DNA of 64,000 nucleotides from Pedobacter sp. AJM. GTDB lineage: Bacteria > Bacteroidota > Bacteroidia > Sphingobacteriales > Sphingobacteriaceae. Positions 35,997-45,700 of the stretch are shown here, one piece after another. The notes under the pieces are model-generated. The model saw only the letters and a list, made by a program, of their open reading frames with translations. It did not search any database and was not told the origin of the DNA. A program made the translations under genes and the position numbers. The stretch spans positions 62,001-126,000 of the forward strand of contig NZ_NHOT01000001.1 of NCBI RefSeq assembly GCF_002197755.1. The letters run 5' to 3'. The number at the start of each line of letters is the position of its first letter. The stretch's first letter is position 1.

Positions 35997-36905
35997 ATGA
36001 CATCTTTTCAGCGAAAAACAGGTTTAGGAAGAGGATTAAGTGCGCTTTTAGATGATAGCGAATCCGCTCATCCCCCAAAGCAGCAGGTCAATGCGGTAAG
36101 CGAAACCGAGCAGATCGGCAATATCAGTCATGTGAGTTTAACGGAAGTGGAAACCAATCCATATCAGCCGCGTACAGAGTTTGATCAGGTTGCTTTAAAT
36201 GAATTGGCAGACTCGATCAAGATTCAGGGCTTGATTCAGCCCATTACCGTTCGTAAACTTGGTGCCAACAAATACCAACTAATATCGGGTGAGCGTAGGT
36301 TCAGGGCTTCAAAATTAGCCGGTTTAACACAAATCCCGGCTTACATCCGCAGTGCTAACGACCAGCAAATGCTGGAAATGGCATTGATTGAAAATATCCA
36401 GCGGGAAAACTTAAATGCAATTGAGGTGGCCCTGAGTTTTCAGCGGATGATTGATGAGGTTGGCTTAAAACAGGAACAATTAGGTGAGCGTGTAGGAAAA
36501 AACCGAACCACGGTAACCAATTACCTTCGCTTACTGAAACTTCCGCCAGCCATTCAGGCTTCTATCCGTGATCAGAAAATTTCGATGGGGCATGCAAGGG
36601 CACTAATCAATGTTGATGGGGTGGATAAGCAGTTATTTATTCACCAGGAAATTTTAGAAAAAGGTTTATCTGTTCGTAAGGTGGAAGAATTGGTCAGAAA
36701 CCTGCAACACGCGCCTTTAAAAGCCGAAGAGAAACAAAAAACAAAGGGTGCTTCCTTTCAGTATCAGAAACTGCAGGATGATTTAGCCTCTAAGTTTGCC
36801 ACCCGGGTAAAATTAAAAGTAAGTCAGAATGGTAAGGGAGCAATTGAAATTCCTTTCATGAGTGATGATGATTTAAACAGAATCTTAGAATTATTAGACT
36901 GGTAA
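35997..36905 (+). CDS. parB: ParB/Spo0J chromosome-partitioning CTPase
   Basis: A 302-residue ParB. The N-terminus starts with the usual RKTGLGRGLSALLDD. The CTP-binding ParB/Srx domain has NPYQPRTEFD and ISGERRFRASKLAGL; the next part has ENIQRENLNAIEVA, and the HTH domain has VGKNRTTVTNYLRLLKLP and ISMGHARALI. The C-terminal dimerisation segment ends in LNRILELLDW. It binds parS, though no parS-like 16-bp palindrome was spotted in this window. Its stop overlaps the next start by one base. Confidence 0.95.
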   Translation: MTSFQRKTGLGRGLSALLDDSESAHPPKQQVNAVSETEQIGNISHVSLTEVETNPYQPRTEFDQVALNELADSIKIQGLIQPITVRKLGANKYQLISGERRFRASKLAGLTQIPAYIRSANDQQMLEMALIENIQRENLNAIEVALSFQRMIDEVGLKQEQLGERVGKNRTTVTNYLRLLKLPPAIQASIRDQKISMGHARALINVDGVDKQLFIHQEILEKGLSVRKVEELVRNLQHAPLKAEEKQKTKGASFQYQKLQDDLASKFATRVKLKVSQNGKGAIEIPFMSDDDLNRILELLDW

Positions 36906-37618
36906 TGCGTATCCTCAAGTTTTTAATTCTGGTTTCTTTCTTTACATTTTTTCTTGTAAATCTGGCTACTGCACAGGTAAGAGATACGGTGTTAAAACAA
37001 CCCGATACGCTGAAAAGCAGTAAAGATAAGCCGGTAAAGCTTGATTCGCCAAAAGTAATGTCGCGGCGCGATTCTGCAAAAGCCAGATATGTTAATCCAG
37101 GAAAAGTGGCAGGGAGAAAGGCAGTGTTCAGATCAATGATTATTCCCGGCTGGGGACAATTGTACAACATGTCATTGCTTAATGATGGATATGGAACGAG
37201 GGCGGGTAAAAGCCAGACGCTTCAAAAAATCTATACTTCCGGTAAAATTGTGGCTATTTATGGTGGTTTTACTGCGCTCACCTTATCTTATATCGATAGT
37301 AGGAAAAACTACAATCGTTTTTTGAATGAGGCACAATATCGCGCAGCAAATCCTCAGAAAAAATTAGACTTAACTCAATATTCTGATCAGGGTGTATTAG
37401 ATGGGAAAAGTCTTTATAAAAGAAATTCCCAGATCGTGATTTTCTCTTATGGATTGCTTTACGCAGCAAATATCGTAGATGCCTACGTGGCTGCCCGCTT
37501 ACACTTTTTTAACATTGATGATAACCTGACTTTTCAGGTTCATCCTACAGTAATCAGTAACAATACCATGTATGGTTTTAATGCTGCACCGGCACTAAAA
37601 CTGTCTTTAACATTTTAA
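36905..37618 (+). CDS. DUF5683 domain membrane protein
   Basis: A 237-residue protein starting with a signal-like segment (FLILVSFFTFFLVNLATAQ), then a polar stretch and the DUF5683 domain (about 75-230), recognisable by FRSMIIPGWGQLYN and LYAANIVDAYVAARLHFFNI. It probably sits in or at a membrane. Its function is not established. The one-base overlap with parB and the following dapB and lepB genes are a conserved Bacteroidota arrangement. Confidence 0.87.
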   Translation: MRILKFLILVSFFTFFLVNLATAQVRDTVLKQPDTLKSSKDKPVKLDSPKVMSRRDSAKARYVNPGKVAGRKAVFRSMIIPGWGQLYNMSLLNDGYGTRAGKSQTLQKIYTSGKIVAIYGGFTALTLSYIDSRKNYNRFLNEAQYRAANPQKKLDLTQYSDQGVLDGKSLYKRNSQIVIFSYGLLYAANIVDAYVAARLHFFNIDDNLTFQVHPTVISNNTMYGFNAAPALKLSLTF

Positions 37619-37687
37619 TAAATAGGAAACCATCGCGGTAATTGAGATTAAGATGGATTCATCACTTTTAACAATAAAATAATACAG

Positions 37688-38422
37688 ATGAAAATAGCAC
37701 TTTTAGGTTATGGCAAAATGGGGCAGATTATTGAAAAATTTGCGCTGGAACGTGGTCATGAAATCGTGTTAAAAATATCAATAGAAAATCGTGAAGATTT
37801 AAACAGGCAAAATTTAAAAAATGCCGATGTAGCCATTGATTTCAGTACACCTGATTCAGTGTTGGGCAACATTGATGCTTGTTTTGATGCCAATGTGCCG
37901 GTAGTAGTGGGTACAACTGGCTGGTACGGAAAATTGCAGGAAGTAAAAAATGATTGTGATATCAGTAACAATACCCTGCTTTATGGTTCCAACTTTAGTA
38001 TCGGTGTCAATCTTTTTTTTAAACTGAATCAAACTTTAGCAAAGCTGATGAACAACTATCCGGCCTATGATGTGCAGGTGGAAGAAATTCACCATACCCA
38101 GAAGCTGGATGCGCCAAGTGGTACAGCCATTACCATTGCAGAAGGAATTGTAGATCATTTAGAACGTAAATCGGAATGGCTAAATGAAGTGGTGGGCACA
38201 GATGTAGAATTGTTTCCAAAGACAGATCAGTTACTGATTGAATCTCACCGAATTGAAAACATACCTGGTACACATACCGTGATTTATAGTAGCGAAGTAG
38301 ATGAAATTGAAATTAAACATACCGCACATAGCAGAGCAGGTTTTGCCCTGGGGGCAGTCGTTGCAGCAGAATGGTTAAAAGATAAAAAAGGATTTTTCAG
38401 CATTACCGATATATTTGAATAG
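37688..38422 (+). CDS. dapB: 4-hydroxy-tetrahydrodipicolinate reductase
   Basis: A 244-residue DapB, the second committed enzyme of diaminopimelate and lysine synthesis. The nucleotide-binding loop is ALLGYGKMGQ, the middle has VGTTGW and GSNFSIGVNLFF, and the substrate/catalytic motif is EEIHHTQKLDAPSGTA, with the catalytic HH pair and lysine. It is shorter than the E. coli enzyme (273), as usual in Bacteroidota. It is cytoplasmic and 69 nt after the DUF5683 gene. Confidence 0.95.
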   Translation: MKIALLGYGKMGQIIEKFALERGHEIVLKISIENREDLNRQNLKNADVAIDFSTPDSVLGNIDACFDANVPVVVGTTGWYGKLQEVKNDCDISNNTLLYGSNFSIGVNLFFKLNQTLAKLMNNYPAYDVQVEEIHHTQKLDAPSGTAITIAEGIVDHLERKSEWLNEVVGTDVELFPKTDQLLIESHRIENIPGTHTVIYSSEVDEIEIKHTAHSRAGFALGAVVAAEWLKDKKGFFSITDIFE

Positions 38423-38581
38423 AAGTTAAATGAATAAAAGACTGTTTTGTTATTGATCTGGGTAATCATTCAATTTGTGTAATTAACAGCCGAGGTGATG
38501 AACAGAAAAATAAAAACAGTATAATTATAAAATAATGCAGATAATAGTTACCGGATTTACCGTTAACCAACAGATAAAAAT

Positions 38582-39775
38582 ATGAACTACAAATTCTGGC
38601 AGAAAAAAAAAGATGCCACAAAGAAGAAAAAAACCAAAACCCGTGAATGGGTAGATGCCATTGTTTTTGCGGTAGTAGCGGCAACCATCATTCGTGTTTT
38701 CTTTATTGAGGCTTACACCATCCCGTCCGGATCAATGGAACGCTCCTTGTTAATCGGCGATTTTCTTTTTGTGAGTAAGGTAAATTATGGTGCACGTATC
38801 CCGATGACGCCGGTTGCTTTTCCCTTTGCGCATCATACCATGCCATTAACCACTTCTACAAAAGCTTACTGGGATGGTGTTCAATGGAAGTATCGCCGGT
38901 TGCCAGGTTTATCTGATATCCAAAGAAATGATGTAGTGGTTTTTAATTTTCCTGAGGGAGATACGGTCGCCGTTGAAAAGCAAGATGCCAGTTATTATGA
39001 TCTCGTAAGGATGAGCGGCAGGGAACAGGTGAGAAATACCTATACCATTATCGACAGACCTGTTGATAAACGTGAAAATTACATTAAGAGATGTATTGGT
39101 ATTTCAGGTGATGTGGTCTCCATGTCGGCTGGTGTGGTGAGTATAAATGGTAAATCTGAACCCATTAAAAGTACAGGAATGATGCCTTACCGCATTGAGT
39201 TTAAAACCATGGACTTTAACTACTCTGCATTGGATGAATACAAACTTGATTTAGGAAGCAGTCCGGCAATTGCCGCAAACACTTACATTGTGAACGCATC
39301 TCCGGAAATTGTAGCAAAACTTAAAACACTCGATTTTGTAAAATCTGTGGTGATGAACCCTGATCCTGTTGGAGAAGAAGCCGGTGGTATTTTTCCTCAC
39401 GATCCAAAAAGACCATGGAACAGGGATAATTTTGGTCCGATTAAAATCCCTGCAAAAGGGTGGACAGTTAAGATTGACAGCAACACAATGCCGCTTTATT
39501 ACCGTGCCATCAGGACATATGAGGGAAATAAAGTAGAGCAGAAGGGTGGCGTTTGGTACATCAACGATAAAGTGGCCACCAGCTATACCTTTAAAATGAA
39601 TTACTACTGGATGATGGGGGATAACCGCCATAACTCTGCAGATTCAAGGTATTGGGGCTTTGTGCCTGAAGACCACGTTGTAGGTAAAGCCCTATTTATC
39701 TGGATGAGTTTTGATAGCGAAGGTTCATTCTTGCATAAAATAAGGTGGAGCAGGTTATTCAGAGGGATCCACTAA
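38582..39775 (+). CDS. lepB: Signal peptidase I, first copy
   Basis: A 397-residue type I signal peptidase that cleaves signal peptides of exported proteins at the outer face of the inner membrane. One membrane helix (about 24-45) follows a very basic N-terminus. The catalytic serine is S51 in PSGSMERS and the general-base lysine K169 in YIKRCIGISGD; the closing box is MMGDNRHNSADSRYWG. A large insert (about 185-290) between the lysine box and the C-terminal box makes it longer than E. coli LepB, as in other Bacteroidota. A close paralogue follows. Confidence 0.95.
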   Translation: MNYKFWQKKKDATKKKKTKTREWVDAIVFAVVAATIIRVFFIEAYTIPSGSMERSLLIGDFLFVSKVNYGARIPMTPVAFPFAHHTMPLTTSTKAYWDGVQWKYRRLPGLSDIQRNDVVVFNFPEGDTVAVEKQDASYYDLVRMSGREQVRNTYTIIDRPVDKRENYIKRCIGISGDVVSMSAGVVSINGKSEPIKSTGMMPYRIEFKTMDFNYSALDEYKLDLGSSPAIAANTYIVNASPEIVAKLKTLDFVKSVVMNPDPVGEEAGGIFPHDPKRPWNRDNFGPIKIPAKGWTVKIDSNTMPLYYRAIRTYEGNKVEQKGGVWYINDKVATSYTFKMNYYWMMGDNRHNSADSRYWGFVPEDHVVGKALFIWMSFDSEGSFLHKIRWSRLFRGIH

Positions 39776-39794
39776 TCCCGGATTAAAAGTTAAG

Positions 39795-39826
39795 AAGCGT
39801 TTTGATGTCAATCAAAGCGCTTTTTT
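39795..39826 (+). terminator. Terminator after first lepB
   Basis: A 12-bp stem (AAGCGTTTTGAT with ATCAAAGCGCTT, one G-T pair), 4-nt loop GTCA, and T-run. Confidence 0.85.
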
Positions 39827-40172
39827 TATGGGCCATAAATGTAAGCAGTCCCTATCTGCCTGTCGGCACCTTTCACCAGGGAGGGAAAGGGCGTGTAGTA
39901 CGTAACTAGCAATTAGAAGGCCTGGTTCGGTTAACAATGGATGTAGTGATTAAAAACGGAGGTATCCATCTTATCTCTGGCTGACAGTAGCGATGTGAAG
40001 GCGTATTTTAATGCAACCTTGGTCTTTTGTTACTTTATGGGCCAGGCCAAAAGTAAAGCCCTTCGGCGGTTAGTTGAGGCAAGTGAACGCACAGGGAAAA
40101 ATAGCACATCACTACATGCCTGTAACAAAAAAACTTTCTCTTCATCTAAAACCCATTGTATCAATCATTATT
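39827..40172. other. Non-coding spacer between lepB copies with degenerate hairpin
   Basis: About 350 bp with no supported gene. It looks more GC-rich than its surroundings in 39840-39930. Near 40020-40060 there is an imperfect inverted repeat: CTTTTGTTACTTTATGG and CAAAAGTAAAG flank a GCCAGGC centre. This resembles the dispersed hairpin elements common between Sphingobacteriaceae genes. A 99-nt in-frame extension of the second lepB runs into this region but has no signal-peptidase character. Confidence 0.45.
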
Positions 40173-41360
40173 ATGAACTGGAAAATCTGGAAAAAGAAAA
40201 ATGATCATAAAAAGAAGAAAACCAAAACCCGGGAATGGGTAGATGCGATTGTTTTTGCAGTAGTGGCAGCAACAATTATTCGTGTTTTTTTTATTGAAGC
40301 CTATACCATTCCTTCAGGGTCAATGGAAAGATCACTTTTAATAGGTGATTTTCTTTTTGTCAGTAAAGTAAATTATGGTGCCCGAATCCCCATGACCCCT
40401 GTAGCATTTCCTTTTGCTCACCATACCATGCCCTTAACTGGTACCAAAGCATTTTGGGATGGTATTCAGTGGAAATATCACCGTTTACCCGGTTTATCTG
40501 AAATCAAAAGAAATGATGTGGTGGTTTTCAATTTACCGGTAGGAGATACGGTGGCTCTTGAAAATCAGGAACCCAGTTATTATAATTTGATTCGTCAGTC
40601 TGACTGGAAAACTGTAAACAGCCAATATACCGTCACCAGCAGGCCTGTAGATAAAAGAGAAAATATCATTAAAAGATGTATAGGAATTCCTGGTGATGTA
40701 GTTGCGATGAAAAATGGCATAGTAAGCATTAATGGTAAAATAGACCCCTTAAAAAATACAGGTCAGATGCCTTATAAAATTAAATTAACCACAGCCAATG
40801 TTAATCTTGAGGTATTCAGCAATTTGGGATTTAAAGTCAGTGAAATGCAACAGCTTGACGGAGAGACCTACATCGCCAATGCCACTTCGGAAATGATTCA
40901 GAAATTAAAGCCGCTTGATTTTGTAAAATCTGTTGAACTATCTGTAACGCCATCTACTGCTAATGATGGTGATCTTTTCCCGCTGGATCCAAATCGAAAG
41001 TGGAATGTGGATAATTTTGGCCCGGTCAAAATTCCTGCAAAAGGCTGGATGGTAAAAATTGATAGCAATACCATGCCGCTTTATTACAGGGCCATCAGAA
41101 CTTATGAAGGAAATAAGGTAGAACAAAAAGGTGGTGTTTGGTATATCAATAATCAGCCCGCCACTACTTATACTTTTAAAATGAATTACTATTGGATGAT
41201 GGGTGATAACCGCCACAACTCTACAGATTCAAGATATTGGGGCTTTGTTCCTGAAGATCATGTAGTTGGAAAAGCATTATTTATCTGGATGAGTTTTGAT
41301 GCTGATGCTTCTTTTTTTCATAAAATCAGATGGAGCAGATTGTTCAAAAGTATAAATTAA
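40173..41360 (+). CDS. lepB: Signal peptidase I, second copy
   Basis: A 395-residue paralogue of the preceding gene. The ATG at 40173 gives MNWKIWKKKNDHKKKKTK, parallel to MNYKFWQKKKDATKKKKTK of copy one; an upstream in-frame ATG at 40074 is rejected because it adds 33 residues without match. Catalytic S50 and K167 are kept. The two proteins are nearly identical from the membrane helix to the serine box, and again in the C-terminal 100 residues. They differ most in the insert (about 135-290). Both are likely active, perhaps on different substrates. Confidence 0.94.
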   Translation: MNWKIWKKKNDHKKKKTKTREWVDAIVFAVVAATIIRVFFIEAYTIPSGSMERSLLIGDFLFVSKVNYGARIPMTPVAFPFAHHTMPLTGTKAFWDGIQWKYHRLPGLSEIKRNDVVVFNLPVGDTVALENQEPSYYNLIRQSDWKTVNSQYTVTSRPVDKRENIIKRCIGIPGDVVAMKNGIVSINGKIDPLKNTGQMPYKIKLTTANVNLEVFSNLGFKVSEMQQLDGETYIANATSEMIQKLKPLDFVKSVELSVTPSTANDGDLFPLDPNRKWNVDNFGPVKIPAKGWMVKIDSNTMPLYYRAIRTYEGNKVEQKGGVWYINNQPATTYTFKMNYYWMMGDNRHNSTDSRYWGFVPEDHVVGKALFIWMSFDADASFFHKIRWSRLFKSIN

Positions 41361-41372
41361 ACTAAACGATAA

Positions 41373-41418
41373 CCAAACAAAAAAAGGCTTGAAGTAATTC
41401 AGGCCTTTTTTTGTTTGG
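41373..41418. terminator. 21-bp hairpin terminator, usable in both directions
   Basis: The arms of 21 bases (starting CCAAACAAAAAAAGG) pair with one G-T exception around the loop GTAA. A-run and T-run flank the GC part, so it can stop transcripts from either side. It separates the lepB pair from the ROK regulator. Confidence 0.85.
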
Positions 41419-41472
41419 GAAAATACTTTTAAAAAAAATTAATAAGTCGGATAATGTTTTAAAAATATTTAT

Positions 41473-41480
41473 TAAGTTTG
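41473..41480 (+). promoter_or_regulatory. -7 box for ROK regulator gene
   Basis: TAAGTTTG fits TAnnTTTG and lies 18 nt before the ATG at 41499. It overlaps the TTG at 41478, which argues against that TTG as start. No good -33 box at 19-20 nt. Confidence 0.45.
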
Positions 41481-41498
41481 TTGATAAACCAAATAAAA

Positions 41499-42689
41499 AT
41501 GTCAGTAATTATTGAGAAAGGTCAGCGGCTTCGGGCTGATATTATCAAGCATCTTTATTATAAAAAGGCTTTATCCTTAACAGACTTAAGTAAACTCACC
41601 AAAAAAAGTTTGCCGCTGGTTACTGCTATTGTAAATGGTTTAATAGCAGAAGGTTATATTCTTGAACAAGGACTTGCGCCATCCACGGGAGGCAGACGGG
41701 CATCCATCTATTTACTAAATCCCGATCACCAGAAATACATCATAGCGGTGGCAATGGATCAGCTGATTACCAGGCTTACCATATATGATTTATCCAGAAG
41801 GGTGATTTTACCGATTGAACACCTTGATCTGAACATGTCTGATTCTTTTCAAGATGTGGACGTACTCGCTGACTTCATTAGCAATAGTATTCAAAAATCC
41901 AAAATCAAGCGTAATGATATCATTGGCGTTGGAATTGGTATGCCGGGTTTCGTAAATACACAATTGGGTATCAATTCTTCGTTCCTGTTTGTTGAAAGTG
42001 GTGAAACGCTTCAGGAATATCTTTCGAAAAAAATAAATCTTCCCGTATCGATAGACAATGACTCCAGTTTAATTGCCCTGGCTGAGCTCAATTTTGGTGA
42101 AGCAATTGATTTACAGGATGTGATGGTGGTAAACATAGGATGGGGTACGGGATTAGGCATGATTGTAAATGGAAAGCTTTATCGTGGAAGTCGAGGTTAT
42201 GCAGGTGAGTTCAGTCATATTCCCTTATCCGATAGCAATAATCTATGTGCCTGTGGAAAAAGAGGTTGCCTGGAAGTAGACACATCTTTGCTGGTGATGG
42301 CTGAGAAAGCAGAACGGGCGCTGGAAGAAGGTGCCGAATCCAGCATGTCCATACTCTTTAAAGATAAAACCAAACATCCTAGAGATCATTTTTTAGATGC
42401 TGTAGAAGCGCAGGACCCATTAGCCATTTCTATTCTTTCCAAAGCCGCATTTCAGATTGGAAAAGGGCTTTCCACCTTAATGCACCTGTTAAATCCGGAG
42501 TGTGTGGTGCTGAGTGGAAGAGGGGCTAAAGTAGGAAAAATGTTTTTGCCATCTATTCAGCAGGCCATTAATCAGTTTTGCATGCCTCGTATTTCGGAAT
42601 TTACAACTATAAAATTATCAACACTGACTGATGAGGCTGAACTTTTGGCTGCAGCCAGTTTAATGGTCGAGAACAGTCAATTCGAATAA
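41499..42689 (+). CDS. ROK-family transcriptional regulator (NagC/XylR-like)
   Basis: A 396-residue ROK regulator. The N-terminal winged helix (about 10-65, IIKHLYYKKALSLTDLSKLT) binds DNA. The sugar-kinase-like part has VGIGMPGFVN, INIGWGTG-type strand VVNIGWGTGLGMIVNG, GEFSHIPL, and the zinc motif CACGKRGCLE, all usual for ROK proteins. Such regulators are released from DNA by a sugar or sugar phosphate. Its position 80 nt before susC of a fucosidase locus suggests it controls that locus in response to a product sugar. The start codon is placed by the -7 box. Confidence 0.92.
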   Translation: MSVIIEKGQRLRADIIKHLYYKKALSLTDLSKLTKKSLPLVTAIVNGLIAEGYILEQGLAPSTGGRRASIYLLNPDHQKYIIAVAMDQLITRLTIYDLSRRVILPIEHLDLNMSDSFQDVDVLADFISNSIQKSKIKRNDIIGVGIGMPGFVNTQLGINSSFLFVESGETLQEYLSKKINLPVSIDNDSSLIALAELNFGEAIDLQDVMVVNIGWGTGLGMIVNGKLYRGSRGYAGEFSHIPLSDSNNLCACGKRGCLEVDTSLLVMAEKAERALEEGAESSMSILFKDKTKHPRDHFLDAVEAQDPLAISILSKAAFQIGKGLSTLMHLLNPECVVLSGRGAKVGKMFLPSIQQAINQFCMPRISEFTTIKLSTLTDEAELLAAASLMVENSQFE

Positions 42690-42769
42690 GTAAACAAACC
42701 TAACAAATAAATAGCAAGTAAAGTAGAACGCGTATCCAATCAACTAATAACCCTAAACAACAAAGAATT

Positions 42770-45700
42770 ATGAAAAAAATGTACTTAAGGTGCTTAAGTA
42801 TACTGTTGTTAACTTTGTTAACAATAACATCTTACGCACAAACAAGCATCTCCGGAACGGTGAGAGATGCTTCTGGTCCTCTTCCTGGGGTCAGTATTTC
42901 TATCAAAGGCACATCTAAAGTTACCCAAACAGATGGGAACGGAAAGTTCTCCATCGCTGTAAATGCTAAAGAAGCGCTGGTTTTTACTGCTATTGGATAT
43001 GCAAAACAAGAAATTGTATATGGCGGTCAAACAACATTAAACGTAACCCTGAAGGAAAGTTCCAATCAATTGGATGAAGTGAATGTGGTAACCACTGCGC
43101 TGGGTATCAAGAGACAAGAAAAATCTCTGGGATATGCTGTAAGTACAGTAACGGCGAAACAATTAACGGAAGCAGGTAACACCAATTTTGCATCGGCATT
43201 GTATGGTAAAGCTGCGGGTGTAAAAGTGACCACTGCGCCAGGTGGTGCCAGTAGTGCGGTAAATGTTCAGATTCGCGGCATTAACTCTATTAATTACAAC
43301 CAGCAACCTTTATATGTAGTGGATGGTGTAATGATTAGAAATGATGGACAGAATGGAGCTACAGGTGCAAACAATAACAACTATTGGGATGACCAACGTG
43401 TGCGCGGTAACGGTATTTTAGATATCAACCCTGCAGATATTGAGAGCCTGACCGTTTTAAAAGGTGCAAGTGCATCCGCATTGTATGGTTCTGATGCAGC
43501 CAGTGGTGTGGTGGTAATCACGACTAAAAAAGGTTCTAAAAACCGCGGATTAGGAATTGATTTCAACTATCAGGGATCAATAGACCAGGTTGCATTTTTA
43601 CCAAACTTTCAAAATACCTATGGACCAGGTTACGACAGAGAAACTAACGTAGCCAATGGTGCAACGGAAGAAGGATGGATTGCAGATCCGCTCTCACCAA
43701 CAGGATTAAGGCCATATTTCAGGGCTTATGCCAACTTCGGGCCTAAAATGGAAGGTCAGCAAGTGAGATGGTGGGATGGATCAATTCGTTCTTATTCACC
43801 ACAGCCAAATAATTACAAAGATGTTTATCAGGATGGTTATACCTCAAATGCAAACGTTGCTATTTCTAATCAAACAGATGCATTGAATTATCGTTTTTCA
43901 GCATCACGCTTAGATTATAAAGGAACGCAACCAGGAAATACAGGATCAAAAAATTCATTCAACTTAAACTCTACAATCAAATTAGCACCAAAATTATCTG
44001 CTGACGTAATTGTAAGTTATGTAAATACTAAAACCATTAATAGGCCATATCAATTAGGACAGGTATTAGGTTCGTTTGCAGGATTCTTTAGCCGTGCAGA
44101 AGATATGGGGCTGATGAAGGAAAAATACCAAACCAGCAATGGCTATAAATATTCAACATTCGATCAACCAAACCGTCCGGAGCCGTTTGTTTACAATATC
44201 AGAGCAACAAACTTATTAGATTTTTATTGGCAACAATTAAAAAACCAGTATACTGAAAATGAAAACAGGTTATTGTCAAGTTTTACCTTAAATTATGATT
44301 TTGCCAAAAACTTAAAATTTAGGGGGCGTATTGGTAATGATTATACCAGCTTAAAAGCGGAGAACAGACAGTTCACAGAAATTCCTAGTGCGCTGAATGG
44401 CAACACCAGTACTGGTGCTTATACCACAAACCAAGGTCAGTATGCGATATTGTATGGAGATGCATTGGTGACCTATTCAAATAAAATTGGGGAAGATTTC
44501 GGCTTGTCATTAAGCGGAGGTTATCAGGGCAGAAAAGAAACCTATAAAGATTTAAAATCAAATACAAGGGATGGTTTGGTAACGGAGAATTTCTTTGCCT
44601 TATCAAATTCATTTAATGTGGCTGAAACAACAGAAGCAAGAAAAGAACAATTAAAATATGCTTATTTAGGGATAGCAAACTTTAGCTATAAAGATTTCCT
44701 TTTTGTGGAAGCAACCGGCAGAAGAGAATATGTTTCTACTTTGCCGCCACAAAATAATCAGTATTCTTACTTCTCTGTCAACAGTGGATTTGTATTCAGT
44801 GATGTAGTAAAACTTCCGTCATTCTGGGATTATGGTAAATTGAGAGCATCATATGGTGTAGTAGGTAATGCGCCTCCAATATACGAAGCGAATATTGCTT
44901 ATACCCAAAATTCCCTTCAAACCATCAATGGATCAGTACCATCTATCCTGGCACCTAGATCATATGGTAATCTTAACCTATTGCCTGAAAAGAAACATGA
45001 AGCTGAATTTGGACTGGAAACCCGTTTCTTAAAAGGAAGATTAGGATTTGATTTTAGTTATTATGATAATAAAATCAAAAACCAGATTTTACCACTTGAC
45101 ATCTCAGCAACTAATGGTGCACAAAGCCAGATTGTAAATGTTGGTGAGATCGGTAACAGAGGATTCGAAATAGCTTTAAATGCAACGCCAATAACAGGAA
45201 AGTTTAGATGGGACACACGATTAAATTTCTCGACCAATAAATCTAAAGTTAACTCTTTAAAAGATGCTAATTCTGAAATCAACTTCTATAGTTCTGATCA
45301 GGCCACTGCTAAAATTGTAGCAAGAGCAGGTGAAGATCTTGGAAATATTTACATTCGTCCACGTAAGACTGACGCAAATGGAAACTACCTGATCAATGAT
45401 GATGGCTTCTATGTAATGGATAATTCAGTATACGTAAAAGCTGGAAATATTATGCCTAAAGCAGTTGGTGGATTTTCAAATACCTTTAGTTATGGTAACT
45501 TTTCTTTAGATTTTACAATCGATTATCGCTTCGGTGGTAAAATGATCGCACCTAACTTAAAGTATATGCGTGGTGCAGGTATGCTGGAGAATTCAATGGA
45601 GTTTAGAGATGCTGAAAATGGTGGAATTTCTTATACCAGCAACGGCAAAACTTATAATGACGGTGTACTTTTACAAGGTGTAAATCAAACAACTGGCTTG

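Noticed and set aside
39251..39631. 126-codon minus-strand frame
   Set aside because: It is antisense to lepB; a similar shadow occurs in the second lepB copy as expected for paralogues.
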